From contig NW_019091366.1 in NCBI RefSeq assembly GCF_001949145.1, forward strand, positions 251,496-315,495: DNA of 64,000 nucleotides. Reading direction: 5' to 3'. This document shows positions 27,300-39,700 of the stretch, piece by piece. Made by a program: the position numbers and the translations under genes. This stretch comes from Acanthaster planci (lineage: Eukaryota; Echinodermata; Asteroidea; Valvatida; Acanthasteridae). Numbering within the stretch: position 1 is the stretch's first letter; each line of letters begins with the position of its first letter. The notes beneath the pieces are model-generated. The model was not told where the DNA came from. It worked only from the letters and a program-made list of their open reading frames with translations, and made no database searches.

Positions 27300-28145
27300 T
27301 CCAAAGTCAACAGTATGCGTGGTAAGTTTAATCGAAAGCTATTTTTCTTACATCAGCTTAAGCGGCACAGCATTTCTGTCAAGGACCTCTTAACTGTCAA
27401 CGTTACGTATGTCAGACCAGCTGTTGAATACGCTTGTCCTGTATGGTATCCCGGAATGACTAAGATACAGATTGTGACTCTGAAAGGTTACAAAAGGCTC
27501 CGTATAATCTCTGGCGGGTGAACCAAATACACCAAAGTCTCATGATGAAATAAGTCAACTGTACAAATTACCCACTATCAATCAGAGACTGCAACAACTA
27601 TTTACCAAGTTATTTACCAACTATTTACCAAGTTATTTACCAACTATTTACCAAGTTATTTACCAACTATTTACCAAGTTATTTACCAACTAATTACAAG
27701 GTTTAGACACTGGCTCCCACCAAACTGGGACAACAACCTGAATAATACCAACAAAATGGGCCCTGTTAAATGTCGGCACTGGTCGGTCCAGGAACAGTTG
27801 TATTCCATCCCTTGTGAAAACACTTAACAAACGTTTATTTTTAGATGTTTTAATAACTGAAAACTTCCGGGGTTTTATCTGTTCCTTGTCCTCCTTTCAT
27901 AAGTGTTTTCTTTTAGTGCATGTATGTACTGCCCTGCACTTATTAATATCTTAATAATAGGCCAACATTTTAACATTTGAATCCTGTCAAAGTTAATTGT
28001 CTTTTGAAACTGCTCACCTTTGTCAACTTCTCTTCAACACTTTGAGCTTACTTTTATTTTCTGTATTTTAAACACAATTCAGCCTTTGGCTGCAATGTTT
28101 AAACTTTTAAATGAATGAACCAATAATACTACTACTAATAATAAT
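27300..28145 (+). mobile_element. 3' end of a non-LTR retrotransposon (LINE), truncated
   Basis: The plus strand encodes the region just downstream of a reverse transcriptase core. It has KLFFLHQLKRHSISVKDLLT, then TYVRPAVEYACPVWYPGMTK, the conserved Y(I/V)RPxxEYACPVW block of CR1/L2/RTE-like elements. After a frame change comes DEISQLYKLPTINQRLQQLF, and after the tandem repeat RFRHWLPPNWDNNLNNTNKM ending at a stop at 27824. A 3' tail with TTCAGCCTTTGGCTGC and a terminal (ACT)n/(AAT)n run ends near 28145. The upstream polymerase and endonuclease are missing, as usual for 5'-truncated copies. Stops and frameshifts show it is dead. Confidence 0.88.
27595..27691. repeat. 23-base tandem repeat inside the LINE coding remnant
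   Basis: About four units composed of CAACTATTTACC plus AAGTTATTTAC. Each unit is itself two similar half units of 11-12 bases. Because 23 is not a multiple of three, the expansion shifts the retrotransposon frame. Confidence 0.92.
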
Positions 28146-29461
28146 GGGCAAAAACGTTCCATACAAGCTCACATGTTGATCCAAATACTTTCTAAATACG
28201 GTGCAGCCAGTGCGCGTCACGAAAATTTGACATTGACTGTGTCAGTGCACAGGAAGTGACCTCATTTGAGAAAGACCAACAGCCCTGGGATATGCTCGAC
28301 TTATTCATATTTTTTTTTTCCAATCTTCACCCCATATATGGATACCGATGAACACTTGTACAGTACGTCCATTTAAATAACCCAGATATTAATCACGGGC
28401 TAGAGGGAGCACCTCTCACTGAATTCACTGAACATCATTCATGTGAGATTTCCACAAGAGCTCAGGGACAATTTCACAGGTGTACATGATGGCCAGACCA
28501 GAGCTGAAGTTATTTATAATGTCAAATGTTTAGAGGGGTCTTCAAAACGAGTGAATTCGGTTTAGGCTTCGATTTGGCTGGTTCCAGTCAGAGCTGGAAC
28601 ATGTAGTTTCGAACGCTGATTCAAAATAGCCAGAACCAGCGAAACCGAAGTCTAAGCCGAATCCGCTCGTTTCAAAAACGCTCTTAATCAACCACCCTGG
28701 CTGCATTTTTTTTTACATGCGCTCATTGGGCTATACACTCACCGGTACTTGTATACTTTCAGTTTCATTACCCAAAAACCACCTCAACCAACTCCAGACA
28801 AATTCCAGCTACATGTAAAAAGGGAGGCACCATTTTCAATGATACGTTGCTGATGAATATTTAATAAGACAACTCCGAATAACTGCATCCAAGCAATACC
28901 AGTTTCCAATAGCTCAGTAGTCAATCATGGGATACGTGTACCGCTACTGTCATGTACATGTACAGTATGTATGTATTTCATCTCCAGGACAAATTAAGAA
29001 ATGAATTGTGCTTGCCAAGTTTTCCCTGCTTTGCAACAATGTTCACATCAATTTCCACCCACATTGTCGCATGGACAGGATGGCTGCCACCTGATCAAAC
29101 GCTAATAAAAATGGGACATCTCCCAATGTGTACTAAACAGACAACACACGCCTGTGCTCTGGGTGTATTCCATCCCGCGCGCCACGCCCCAAATTTGAAT
29201 AGATCAGAGAACTGCCTGTCAAAGAGGACTCCAATGTGTGTGCCTGTCCGCTGCAAGCTCACACATACGTGTAATTATCCACATACGAATGAGCAATTTA
29301 CCACTTTCTGATGAGCATCACATTTCCGACTCAGAAAACTTGTTACATTTAGCTGCACATGACACATTCCTGATCAAGGGTTTGAGTTGTTACAAGGGTG
29401 GGGGGACAGGTGGTGGGTGATGAACCTTGACAAGGAATGCCTCTGTCCCATTTCATTTGAG
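28146..29461. other. No gene seen apart from the foldback MITE
   Basis: The sequence around the MITE holds ACATGT units (28950) and short open frames without similarity to anything I know. Confidence 0.5.
28533..28683. mobile_element. Foldback MITE, PIF/Harbinger-like (TTA duplication)
   Basis: The arms begin GAGGGGTCTTCAAAACGAG on the left and, read from the other end, GAGCGTTTTTGAAACGAGC. They stay similar for about 60 bases through ATTCGG(T/C)TTAG(G/A)CTTCG and GCTGGTTC. TTA flanks both ends (28530-28532 and 28684-28686), the typical 3-base target duplication of PIF/Harbinger elements. It has no coding capacity. Confidence 0.7.
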
Positions 29462-29469
29462 AAGCCTAC

Positions 29470-30390
29470 TAGGGATCAGCCGAGGATTGGATCAGACATC
29501 GGATCGGGCTGGTGTTCGGCAGCATCAGCAAAACATCAGATCGGCAAAATTTGACCTTCCTTGCCAATATGAGTGCCGATGTTAAATTGAAGAAAGGAAC
29601 AAACTCGGCACTCAGGTTTGGCCAACACAAATCTCATGTTTTTATTTTAGCACGAATAAGATCGGTGTTATCTCATTCGGTGAGATAAATGAACTGTTAC
29701 ACCATGGTTAAACCCATGTAAAGTATCCCCGAAAATTACATCTGCCCGATCCGTGCTGCAACAGCTCAACACACATAGCGCGTACCCGATGGAGCAGTCA
29801 GTGTACATGCTTACCATTTCCATTGACCACCATGAAAAAAAGCGAGGGAACTACATGTACACAAGGAGCTGTGTGACCTGTCTGAAGGTAGCCCACAATT
29901 TAGCCTTTACTCAAGGTGTGGGGTACCTGGACACACGACGTGCACCTCTGCCATTGGCAAGACGAAGACACCAAGCCACAAGCCGAGCATTACGCACCGG
30001 TGCCATGCGCGCCTTGACTAAAGGCTAGCCATGATTCAGCCCGAGGTGCTGTGTGTCTATGTATGACCTGCGTGCATGGGGTTTGAATACAGCGGAGCAC
30101 TGTCGGTATCGTGCGAGCAGCGATGTGATGTACATGTACATGTACATAATTCTCTCAACTCAGTGACAGTAAAGACACAAACCTAATCCTACATGTACTA
30201 CTGGTAATGTGTAAGATGGCATTCTAAGTGTTTGGTTTTGTGTTGTTACGAGCAGGCCTTACATCCTGTTAAGGTTGTGTTTTCAGTTGTTGTCGGTAAA
30301 ACCATCCGATTGGATCGGACATCAGCCGATGTTCCGATTAAAACATCGGACATCGGATCAGCAGTTAAAACCTACATCGGTTGATCCCTA
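29470..30390. mobile_element. Non-autonomous hAT-type element with 8-base target duplication
   Basis: The left end is TAGGGATCAGCCGAGG. The right end read inward is TAGGGATCAACCGATG. Beyond them lie AAGCCTAC (29462-29469) and AAGCCAAC (30391-30398), seven of eight bases identical, as expected for an old hAT target duplication. GATCGG/CATCGGA motifs repeat in both subterminal regions. The 921-base interior has one 91-codon open frame (29753-30028) with no transposase similarity. Confidence 0.8.
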
Positions 30391-30525
30391 AAGCCAACCT
30401 GTCTGACCCTAGAAGGTCATACATGTACATGCAGCACAGATAAAATGAAAAACTGTGCACTTGTAAACATATACAGCATACACGTACACTGTATTCATAC
30501 TTACTATCTGGGTCGATACATGTAA

Positions 30526-30975
30526 TAGGGCTGAGTCTAGTTGAATAATTACCTATTCGAATATTCAACCTTTCAATGCGATTGAATATCTGAATATTCA
30601 GTTGACTGACCGGCAGATTGTTGATGAACAAACCATATACAAAATCAGCTGCAATAACGCCTACAATTGTACATTATAATCATAATAGCTTCTCATGTCT
30701 ATGAGTATCTCCAGCCGCGATTTAGCAAGATTTAAGAGACGAACAATACTTCTTGCACTGTCATGACTGTCATGACTGACATAAAATTTTTTAATTAATA
30801 ATGCATTTTTTGAATCGATGTAAGGTGTCTGTACCTTTTCATTTGAATCTGCTTGGAACAAACCTCCGTGGAACAATTTTTCTCATTTAAAACAAAAGAA
30901 AATTCTCCCCTTCCATTTCATGAATTTTGCATTCGAATATTCAAATTCGAAAAATCTGCCGAGTCCAGTTACCAG
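30526..30975. mobile_element. hAT MITE family A, copy 1 (right end decayed)
   Basis: It starts TAGGGCTGAGTCTAG. It then shares extended similarity with the copy at 36212: TATTCGAATATTCAACC, AGATTGTTGATGAACAAACC, ATATACAAAATCAG(C/T)TGCA, ACAATTGTACATTAT, GAGTATCTCCAGCC and GATTTAGCAAGATTTAAGAG. A mirrored GCATTCGAATATTCAAATTC block sits at the right. The terminal CAGCCC is not visible on the right side, so the end coordinate is approximate and no duplication can be shown. Confidence 0.8.
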
Positions 30976-33455
30976 TAGGCTGAAACACACACAAACTCTC
31001 AGTAAAAAAACTGTTTATGCAAATTCCAATGATAAACAAGATGTGTCTTTGCTTCTTCAACTGGGATAAAACTTTTGTACATGTCCACTAACACATGACA
31101 TGCCGGACGTAAGATTTCGAGAGACTTTATTGAATAAGTACAAATCTTTGGTGCTCCAATTTTCATGATACATTGTACGTGGAATACTGCCATATCTAAA
31201 TGCATACATGCAATGACTATTCCCTTTCTTGAGACAACCCAGCATGTATCTATATTTCAAACAAAATGGAGTGGACACCATACCTGTTCTGGTGTACTGC
31301 ATATCAAATACAAGTACATGTGTACATGTACATGTACATATACATGCAGTCATACAAAATGGAGAGTGGTGTACATGTACAAGTACATGTATATCAGAAA
31401 CACACGTACATGTACATGTAAATGTTGAGCAAGTGTAAAGAGAAACATTATACACAAAATGACCCAATTCCGGTTGTGTGTTAATGTTTTAAGGCATCTG
31501 TATTTTAATTCAGCCATTTCTTCCTTTCAAAAACCCCAGAAGAAAAGGTTTCTTTCACAGGAATTTTTAAAATGATTTTTTAATGGGAGGGATTAAATCA
31601 TGATTGAAATCAATGATATTAATCAACTGATTTAGACTCAAGCAACCTTGTTTAATATTCAGAGTTCACCCACTGCACTTTCGGACATTTGACTGCATCT
31701 GTTTGGCAGGAGGAAGGAAGACTTTTTTTAGGCAGGCTTGTCAGACCCGATCCATCATGACCGTCCAGTTTTTCGTTTTCAAGGTCACTCAATGACCAAC
31801 ATTCATCAGTAGAATGCAGGAAGTGTCCATTTCCAAAGTCAGGCAACCTCCATTCCGGAAGGCCAAAGGCTAAGAAGTGAACACAGATGACATCAACAGG
31901 CTACAGAGCAGAGAGGGTCAGAGCAATACTCAAGCAATTCATCCACCGGGAATACTGCAGCTGAGCGTTTTCCATCTTCTCCCAATTTATTTAAAAGATT
32001 AATCCATTCATTTTTGTCGGACCCGTTTAATAAACCCGCCTTCACCTCTCAGGACAAAAATGTCTCTAACTGCACCAATCTCTTCTCGAAAGGGGGGGAG
32101 GCAAAAACTTCTATCAGGACCACGAGTACATGTACGATGTGTAATGCCAGCACAAAGTGCAAGGTATGAAGCCAAATTGGTGTGGGGTCAAGGGCCTGCT
32201 TGTCAGTACATGCACAAGGACCCCAGTAAACATTGGATTCTACCCTACCAGTGGATGCTCTGTGGTGCAATCTGAAGCAATTTCTGACCACTGTAACCAT
32301 TTTTATGTTTTTGGCAAAACTTTTTCAAGATTTACTTCATTTAAAAAAAACTAATCTTTCTACGTCAAAATTTTATCTGTATGTTAGGCAAAAGTGGGAA
32401 GGGGAAATGATGCGATATCCCCCCTCACTTGAAAAAAGTGAGGGAACGTGTCTCTCCCCCCCTCAAAAAGTGAGAGGATGTCTCCGCCCCCCCACTGATT
32501 GACAACTACATGTTTATCTAAGCAGTTCAAATACATGCCAGGCCCCATATGAAGAAGCCTATTTGTAACTCCATTGACAGCCAACATTTTCTGTTTCTGA
32601 GGAACAATCAAAGTTCAAACCCTGTTACTTTAGAACGTGCGTGACAATATGTGCAGTACATGAATGTAACTGTAACATACATGTACATGAATGACCACAC
32701 ATCGCTTGTTGTACACATGTACCTTGCAGTCTGACAGTCCAGTAGGAACTACCGGTAGGGGGAACTAGTACATGATGTATACTGGGAGTTGATGAGAGTG
32801 GACTCCCATTGAACAGGAGTTTGGGGCTTTTTTTGTCTTGAAAGCAGCATTTAAAACTCTAGCCGAAGTTTGCAACAGGCAAAGCTGAGAATTTTACATA
32901 CATGTATTCTATCGATGCCCCCCCCCACAAAAAGCTTAAAAATGCACTGCAACAGGAGACAAGAAGACTGTATCGAGGCTGTATAAATTATGATACACTG
33001 TTCAACTGTATCTATTAGGCCCAATTTCACGGAGCCTGCATGTACAAGGACGCAATACTGCATATATGTACAAGTCTCAACAAATAAATTTCCTCTCCCT
33101 ACCCCTACAAAAACTAAGTTTGAAACAGTCTAGAGCAATAAAGATGTAGGTTAACATATGAGGTGTAAAGATTATGGGAATATTTTATGGACCTCAGGCA
33201 GATCCACAATGCTGGTCGCTGGTCTTTATCATGCCTGTTATGCTGGTACCATCTTTCTCACTACAAATCACTTGATGCCAACAATTTCTTATTGTACATG
33301 GCTACAGGTTCATTAGCTAAGTACAAAAACCATTTTCTGAGCAAGGACGGCATGCGTACTTCACATTGATTACTTTGCAAGACATTAATTAACACAAAGT
33401 TAATGATAGGCTATTGAGTTGTTTGTTGATGGTAAACATACACTGGTACCGCATT
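30976..33455. other. No gene seen; ACATGT-rich
   Basis: A dense (ACATGT)n cluster at 31313-31425 explains the His/Cys/Thr-rich frames. C-rich tracts at 32415-32500 and 32916-32930 and scattered TACATGTA motifs make up most of the rest. Confidence 0.5.
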
Positions 33456-33540
33456 ACTGGTCCAGAAATACCCGCTATTTTGTGTCATTTTGAGCAAGTG
33501 CTCGTTCATTCGAACGTGACACGAATAATAGCGGACCAGT
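33456..33540. repeat. Short inverted repeat, MITE-like
   Basis: ACTGGTCC at the left, followed by CCCGCTATTTTGTGTCA, mirrors the right end. Read on the other strand, the right end starts ACTGGTCCGCTATTATTC and then GTGTCA. The left arm has about eight extra bases. The target duplication is not clear. Confidence 0.55.
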
Positions 33541-34115
33541 CGCATGGGACCTATGCATCTGGCCCCACCATGCATCTCTACCGGTAAGTCCCCAATTACG
33601 AGACAATACAGGGCGCATAGTACATGTACAGTATGCCTGTAACCTGTATATTCCCTACTCATGCCTCCATTTTACCACATGGAATTTTCCAAGAGCCCCC
33701 CCCCCAAAAAAACAGATTAGCGAACCTATTTAGGGTATATCAACTTAATCAAAGAGACAGCATAGTACACAGAAAAAGTTTTCTCTGCTGAAAAAAAAGC
33801 TGTAAAACATTAAAAGGGGATGGGCCGTGCTGGGAAGATTTCTTGTAAAACCTGCGTGAACACAGAAAACAACCACAGATAATGAGAAAACACATCTGCA
33901 TAATTTCAAAATACACGGAAATATGTTAAAAGTTATAGTTTTCACAACCCTACTTTACTCCCTTCTGGGAGCAAAAGCTAAACAACAGCTGTCGGGTACA
34001 GAAAGTTGTCTGAAGAAATGCCCGAGAATCGTGAGTCCTTTATCCAGCGACTGTTTACTGTTACGCAACGGCGCATTGACATGTACATAATGCAGTAGCA
34101 TTAGCGTGTGCAATC

Positions 34116-34326
34116 ATGTCAGACTCGAGCAACGATAATTCTAGCGTCAAGTTTGTCTTATTCATATGACGAAGAGAGCGACATTGAAGGAGGTGATGAG
34201 GCACAAGAAATATTGCCTTGAAAGTTCAAACCAGAATACCGTCAGGAAGAGATTTTGCAACTCGAGGCTGTTGGCCACAGGCATGGCGGCGACCCGGAGG
34301 ATTGACAACCAAACACTGACTGGTTA
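34116..34326 (+). pseudogene. Broken N-terminal fragment of a P2X7-like zinc-domain family gene
   Basis: From an ATG at 34116 the frame reads MSDSSNDNSSV and stops. One frame over it continues SYDEESDIEGGDEAQEILP, then an in-frame TGA, then KFKPEYRQEEILQLEAV, a second stop, and NTDW. An acidic Ser/Asp start, a QPYxFEPEY-like motif (TGA here replaces the expected Tyr), an EEIxxLEA helix and a closing NTDW are, from memory, the N-terminal layout of the large P2X purinoceptor 7-like gene family of invertebrates and fish. The cysteine-rich domain that should follow is absent. One frameshift and two stops make it a pseudogene or retained fragment. Confidence 0.55.
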
Positions 34327-36203
34327 TGATTTTATTTTTTCCTGTACCATTGTAAAAATTTGTCTTTCTGAAAAGACGTTATTGTCCTACCATTGGCTAT
34401 TCGATAGCTGTACAGCAGAAGTTGGTTTTTTGGTCCACGGTTATAGGCTACCCTACATGTACTTCGTCAAAGTTGGTGTTCCATTCCGACAATTTTTTTC
34501 ACCGTGCACTGCGAGTCACTTGCTTGGCATCGACGTGTCGAGTGCATGACGACTGTGCGGCATTATTTGCACCGGAAAATAGTCCACATGTACATATATG
34601 GGTGTATATGTACCTGTCAGTACTGGTACGTGTACATATGTACATGTCAACATCATTGCACATGTATTTTGGAATTTCAAGTCCTCATAGAAATCTGATG
34701 TGTATCTGATGTGTATTATCCACAAATCTAACCTACAAACGCTGGTGTGAAAAGTCGTTTAGGAATCTACAAAAACTGCTCTCTGGAGAATTGTTTTGAT
34801 TGCGACAACAACCACCGACAACATAGTTTATCGGCATTCTTTCGAAATTCACAACAGAAATTATTACACAAGTACCACACGATGCAAAACAAAATGAACG
34901 CAACGTGCTAAGTTACACGTAGTTGTCCAATAGCTCTGGCCCATGTTAAGAGAAGGGCATAGGGAAACAAGACACGTACGAGTTACCTACACGGCTACGC
35001 GCCAGAGCAGAGAATGTCATTCTTGCGCGGACCGATAAACTGTCTTGAACCATGCATTCTTGTCTGGAAAGTCGCGTCCATCCAATGACATCACATTTTT
35101 GCCAAGGTTTGTCTGCTACCGATTTCGATAAGTTTTTGCCAACAGCTCAGGCGGAGACTGTACAAGCACACAGAAAACGCCAAGTTTTGCTGATTTAATG
35201 ACACAAAGGAGGGCTTAATCCAACGTTAATTTAACCCTACATGGCCCATCCCCTTTAAAGTGTGGCATACTGTACAGGTAAAATGCACACGTACACAAAT
35301 TTATGTGCATGTATAACCTTGCTGTACCATGCACTTGCAATTTACCATTTACACAACATTTACAACAAACACAACTAACACCACTAACCTGAATAAATTT
35401 TGCCTTGGTCACAAGCAAACAGGGGTGCTCTCTGATTGCTCCTAATGTGGGGGAGAACAGATGGAAATGTACATGTATGAGAAACCTGAGGTCCAAGATG
35501 TTGGGCGTGAGTCATTCTCCACACTTCCTGCAAATGTGCTGCCACCAATGACAAACAGCTGAGGCCTACTCCGAGGAAGGAATGAAAACTCCTGAAACCG
35601 ATGTTGATGTTTTGCAATAGCTAAGACTACAGTGTTACTTTGTGCCGGCCTCTACCGTACATTTCGTCTGCATGTATGGCAAATGGGGAAGGGGGGTTGA
35701 AAGGGGGAGGTGGTTGAATGTGGGGGGGGCAGTTTGGGGCTGAAACTGTGGCAACCAGCAGCTGTGATTACATTCCTTGAATGTCAGGCCAGAAATTTGT
35801 AAAATGTCTCCGATTTGGGAGGTTTAAGGGGGAGGGTTAGTGTCCAGTGCTGGTGGGAGTGAGAGGGACATCTGTATCGGATACCGAGGTCATGACACAA
35901 TATTCATCACAAGAAAGTGCCAGGAAGCTTCAGGCAGTTCTGGTGAACATGAGTGAACAATATGCGTATTGGCAAAACACAGAACGAAGATCTGTGCGTG
36001 CAATGGAAAGATTAACTTCTTGAGGTGACGGATGGATGGATCATTTCATCCAGCACCAAATGAATTCTTTTTTCTGTTGAACAGTCGCATGTGCAAGTGA
36101 ATCCCCGCCTGAAATGTACGGATTAAAAGCTCTCTCTGTATGTGGTAGTGCCACACTGTGTATTCATGTGTGTGTATGTAAAGCTGTAATTCAAAGACGT
36201 GAT
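34327..36203. other. No gene seen; G-rich tracts
   Basis: ACATGT clusters lie at 34590-34650. A G-rich, potentially quadruplex-forming stretch spans about 35680-35840, with runs of three to eight Gs on the plus strand. No coding similarity is recognised. Confidence 0.5.
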
Positions 36204-36211
36204 CCATGCCC

Positions 36212-36696
36212 TAGGGCTGAGTTAATTCACCATTCGAATATTCGACCTTCAATTTGATCGAATATCCAAATGTGCAGGCGTACCGACCAGTAGATTGTTG
36301 ATGAACAAACCATATACAAAATCAGTTGCAGTAACACACACAATTGTACATTATGATCAATATAACAGCTTCTCACATCTAGGAGTATCTCCAGCCATGA
36401 TTTAGCAAGATTTAAGAGATGAACAAGACTTCTTGCCCTGTTGACAATTTCTTTTCTTTTTAAATTGTTTCAGGATGATTTACTTTCTATATCGTAAGAT
36501 TTTTTGTTGCTTTTATTCGAATCTGCTTGAACCAAGCCTCCACAGTGCAATTTTTCTCATTTAAAACAAAAGAAAATTTTCCCTTTCTTTTCATGAATTT
36601 CGCATATAAATACTTGAATTCCAAAAATAATGCACGCATTCAAATATTGGACAATCAATCGAATATTCCATAATTTGGATATACGACACAGCCCCA
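36212..36696. mobile_element. hAT MITE family A, copy 2, with perfect 8-base duplication
   Basis: The left end TAGGGCTGAGTT and the right end, read inward, TGGGGCTGTGTC form imperfect terminal inverted repeats. The flanks are CCATGCCC at 36204-36211 and CCATGCCC at 36697-36704, an exact 8-base target duplication diagnostic of hAT transposition. Length is 485 bases. The AT-rich ends carry ATTCGAATATTCGA-type palindromes. No open frame encodes a transposase. Confidence 0.9.
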
Positions 36697-36704
36697 CCAT
36701 GCCC

Positions 36705-39700
36705 CACCAATCAGGCGACAGGGATTTATTAAGGCTCAGCATAAATTCATGAAGTCATCTACATCTATATCCTTTACATTTTGAGCGTGCATTCCATTTT
36801 ATTTTCCAATATTTGCCACTTTGTAAAACGCTTGAAGCCACTTACATGTATATTTTTTACAAGGTCTCAAATGTCATTTTTGCAAAACCTTTGTGACTAA
36901 TTATTGCTTCTTTCTCAACAATTGCATTTTTTAAAAAAACCAGTACAGGATACAAGGGAGAATGCCTTCTAAAGGTCCAAACTTATCCAGAGCCTGGCGA
37001 GTCGATCTACAGGTTGATCATTCAAACACAAAATTCTAATGTCTTCCACTAGCATCTTCCTCTTTCTGTGCCTCATGAAAGAAAGTGGCTGGGCAACATT
37101 CCAATCCCATTCATCAAATTGATCATTCCCAGAAATCTGATGGAAATCGGGCATAAAAACTTCTAGCCAATTGAGTCTTGTTATGCAATCCAGATGACAG
37201 AATGCCGATAGGAAGCGGAGTTGTGGTTCACCGTCAACATTTCTCCAAACCCTATTCACTTGAGACGAGAGTTTCCATGTAAAAGGTATTCTGTGTGCAC
37301 TGGTTTAGTAGTGTGCTTGGCATGCCCGTGCACATACATGTACATGGAATGTCAGGGGTGAGACTGACCAATGATTAAAATAGCTGAAAACAGCTGAAAA
37401 AAGACACAAAGAAGCTGAACTGTGAAAATCTCCTCTACTTTTGTTCACAGTCAGTGAGGGAAAAAAAGCTGAAATCCAAAAACAAAAAAATCTGATTTTT
37501 TTTTTTTTGAAAAAAAAAATTCAACATTACCATGGTTACAGAGTAGAAGATGAAATAAGTTTTACAATAGTTTGCCTAAGAATGTACAATGTCAAGCAGA
37601 AAGATGAAGCACACGTTAAAGAACATTTAGGTAAAGGGTGAAGCATAGATTTGCTTTTGTACCCTAACCTATCAGCTACATGTAAATCAGCTAAAAAGCT
37701 GAAAAATCTCACCCCTGGATTGTACAAATATATATATGTACGTAATGCCGTGGACATCACCTTGTACATGTGTATACTCAATGATATACCACACACCGAC
37801 ATTCATGAAAAAAGTTGACCTTTGTATGCAAATCAGACTTACAGTGCACCTTACAGGGTAATGCTCCAATTACTCAAATTGTTAGATACACACAAAAGCG
37901 AGAGTCTAAAAAAAGGACAAAGAGGTTGGTTTCAACTCACATGTGTACAGGGATCCTTGCATGGCAGGAGCTCCACGTACGGGGATGTTATACATGTGAC
38001 AAGAGGGTCATTATCATACATGTATTAGCCTCATGTATGTTCACCTTGCCAAAACAAACACACTGCACATGTATGATATCATGGACAGCATGTGTACGTG
38101 AAATGGCTGAAAGTAGGCCGGTTCAGAAGGGGCTACCGGTATTTACATGTAGACAGGATATGCACATGTGTACCCAGTATGCATTATACAGCACTTGCAC
38201 TTTGCTCCTTTGTCAAAGCTCTGAACCACAAAGGGGAAATATCAAAGCTGGCCTCATGACTCCTGCAGCTGTGGGAAGGAACTGTGAACTGGTGATGGGG
38301 AATGCAGATTACCGTTCATGTCTGTGACAAAGAACACCGTGCCCAAGGACACGACAATCACATACCGGTATCATGGCCCGGAACCAAGGAATCGACGACG
38401 CATTGCTCACATGCTCTCCTTTCACCACTTGCTGCCGGGTTGTTTGAAAAATGCAGTGCACATAATCGGGACTTTTTCAAGATTTTCAGTTTTCAACATT
38501 CTTCAAAAATTCATCATTTCAATTAATGGATGTTTACAACCACATGAATTACGGTCTGGTGGCCACTCTAGTCTGACAGACAAAATCTATTGACGCACAA
38601 GTATTTCAGCCAGGCCTGCAGGATTGTAAAAAGAGCCCAGATTGTGCAGTGTTATGTAACATTCTTTTGTTCACCGAATCTGGCTCAGTTCGCTGCTGAC
38701 CTCTTTTCATTAAGGGCAAGATTAGCATGCAGCAGTGCTGTGTGGCTCGTCACTGCGGTGGTGGAGCACTTTTGTCCCCGGTGGCAATCCGGTCACACTA
38801 AATGCCCTAAACCGTGGTAGACTGTTTCAAAACAAGGCTGGATTTTCTCCACTTTTGAGAATGAAAAAGTTTGGTAATGCCCAGCAGCCTGGTCTTTTGT
38901 TCCGAGAACAGTCTTTTATTACAAGGCCCAGTTCCCTTTGTCCGATTTCGGAGACACCGGGCTCCCCGGCAGGAAGTGGTTAAGGATGTCAGGGTGAACA
39001 TTTTAGTGTTGACATAATACATTTATGTGTACGTGCCAAGCTGTTTGAGTGTCTCTGCATGCTTTGCCACTCAAGAGGAACTTTTCGGAGGGCAGAGTCT
39101 GTGTTGTACGAGCACAAAAATTAGGGTACAGAACACACAAGGCTTGCACCACTGCCCCCCCCCCCAAAATGGTTACACGTACTTCCTTCTCCCTCCTCCC
39201 GTTTCTCTTTCAATGTGGATGATATTCATGCATGGACATGTACATGTGTACCAGTATAATTGCTCGTTCTACGAAGGCCACACCGGCCCAGCTTAGGGCA
39301 CGTAGTAAAAGCGAAACTCTGGGCAGAAAACCAATACAGTGACAAAGACAACGGTGTAGATTCCAAATTCAGCCTCAGCCGCTTGCGCGACTGCAACTGG
39401 GATGGAAAGGTCAACGAGGGTTCTTGTAATGTTTGTGCGATACATTTACGACAATTGACGGAAAGGAAAGTTCAGAGTTCACTTCAGCACGGACACTTAC
39501 CGGAACATGGCTAGTGAGGCAGGTTCTTAAACTGCGGCAACCCGCCTCCCCTCTCCCCTCCCCTCCCCCGGGCCCTCGAGAAAAAAAAAAATGATTAGTC
39601 AGGCAGCATGTACCAGACCTCATTAGAATTTGTACCCACAATATGCTTTAAAAGATTAGAAAAAGTACGAACTGCTCGTTATCAAAGACAATGGGAAAAG

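Noticed and set aside
37815..38327. 170-codon plus-strand open frame
   Set aside because: No domain, no compositional sign of coding, and it includes translated ACATGT segments. Length alone is not compelling in 64 kb.
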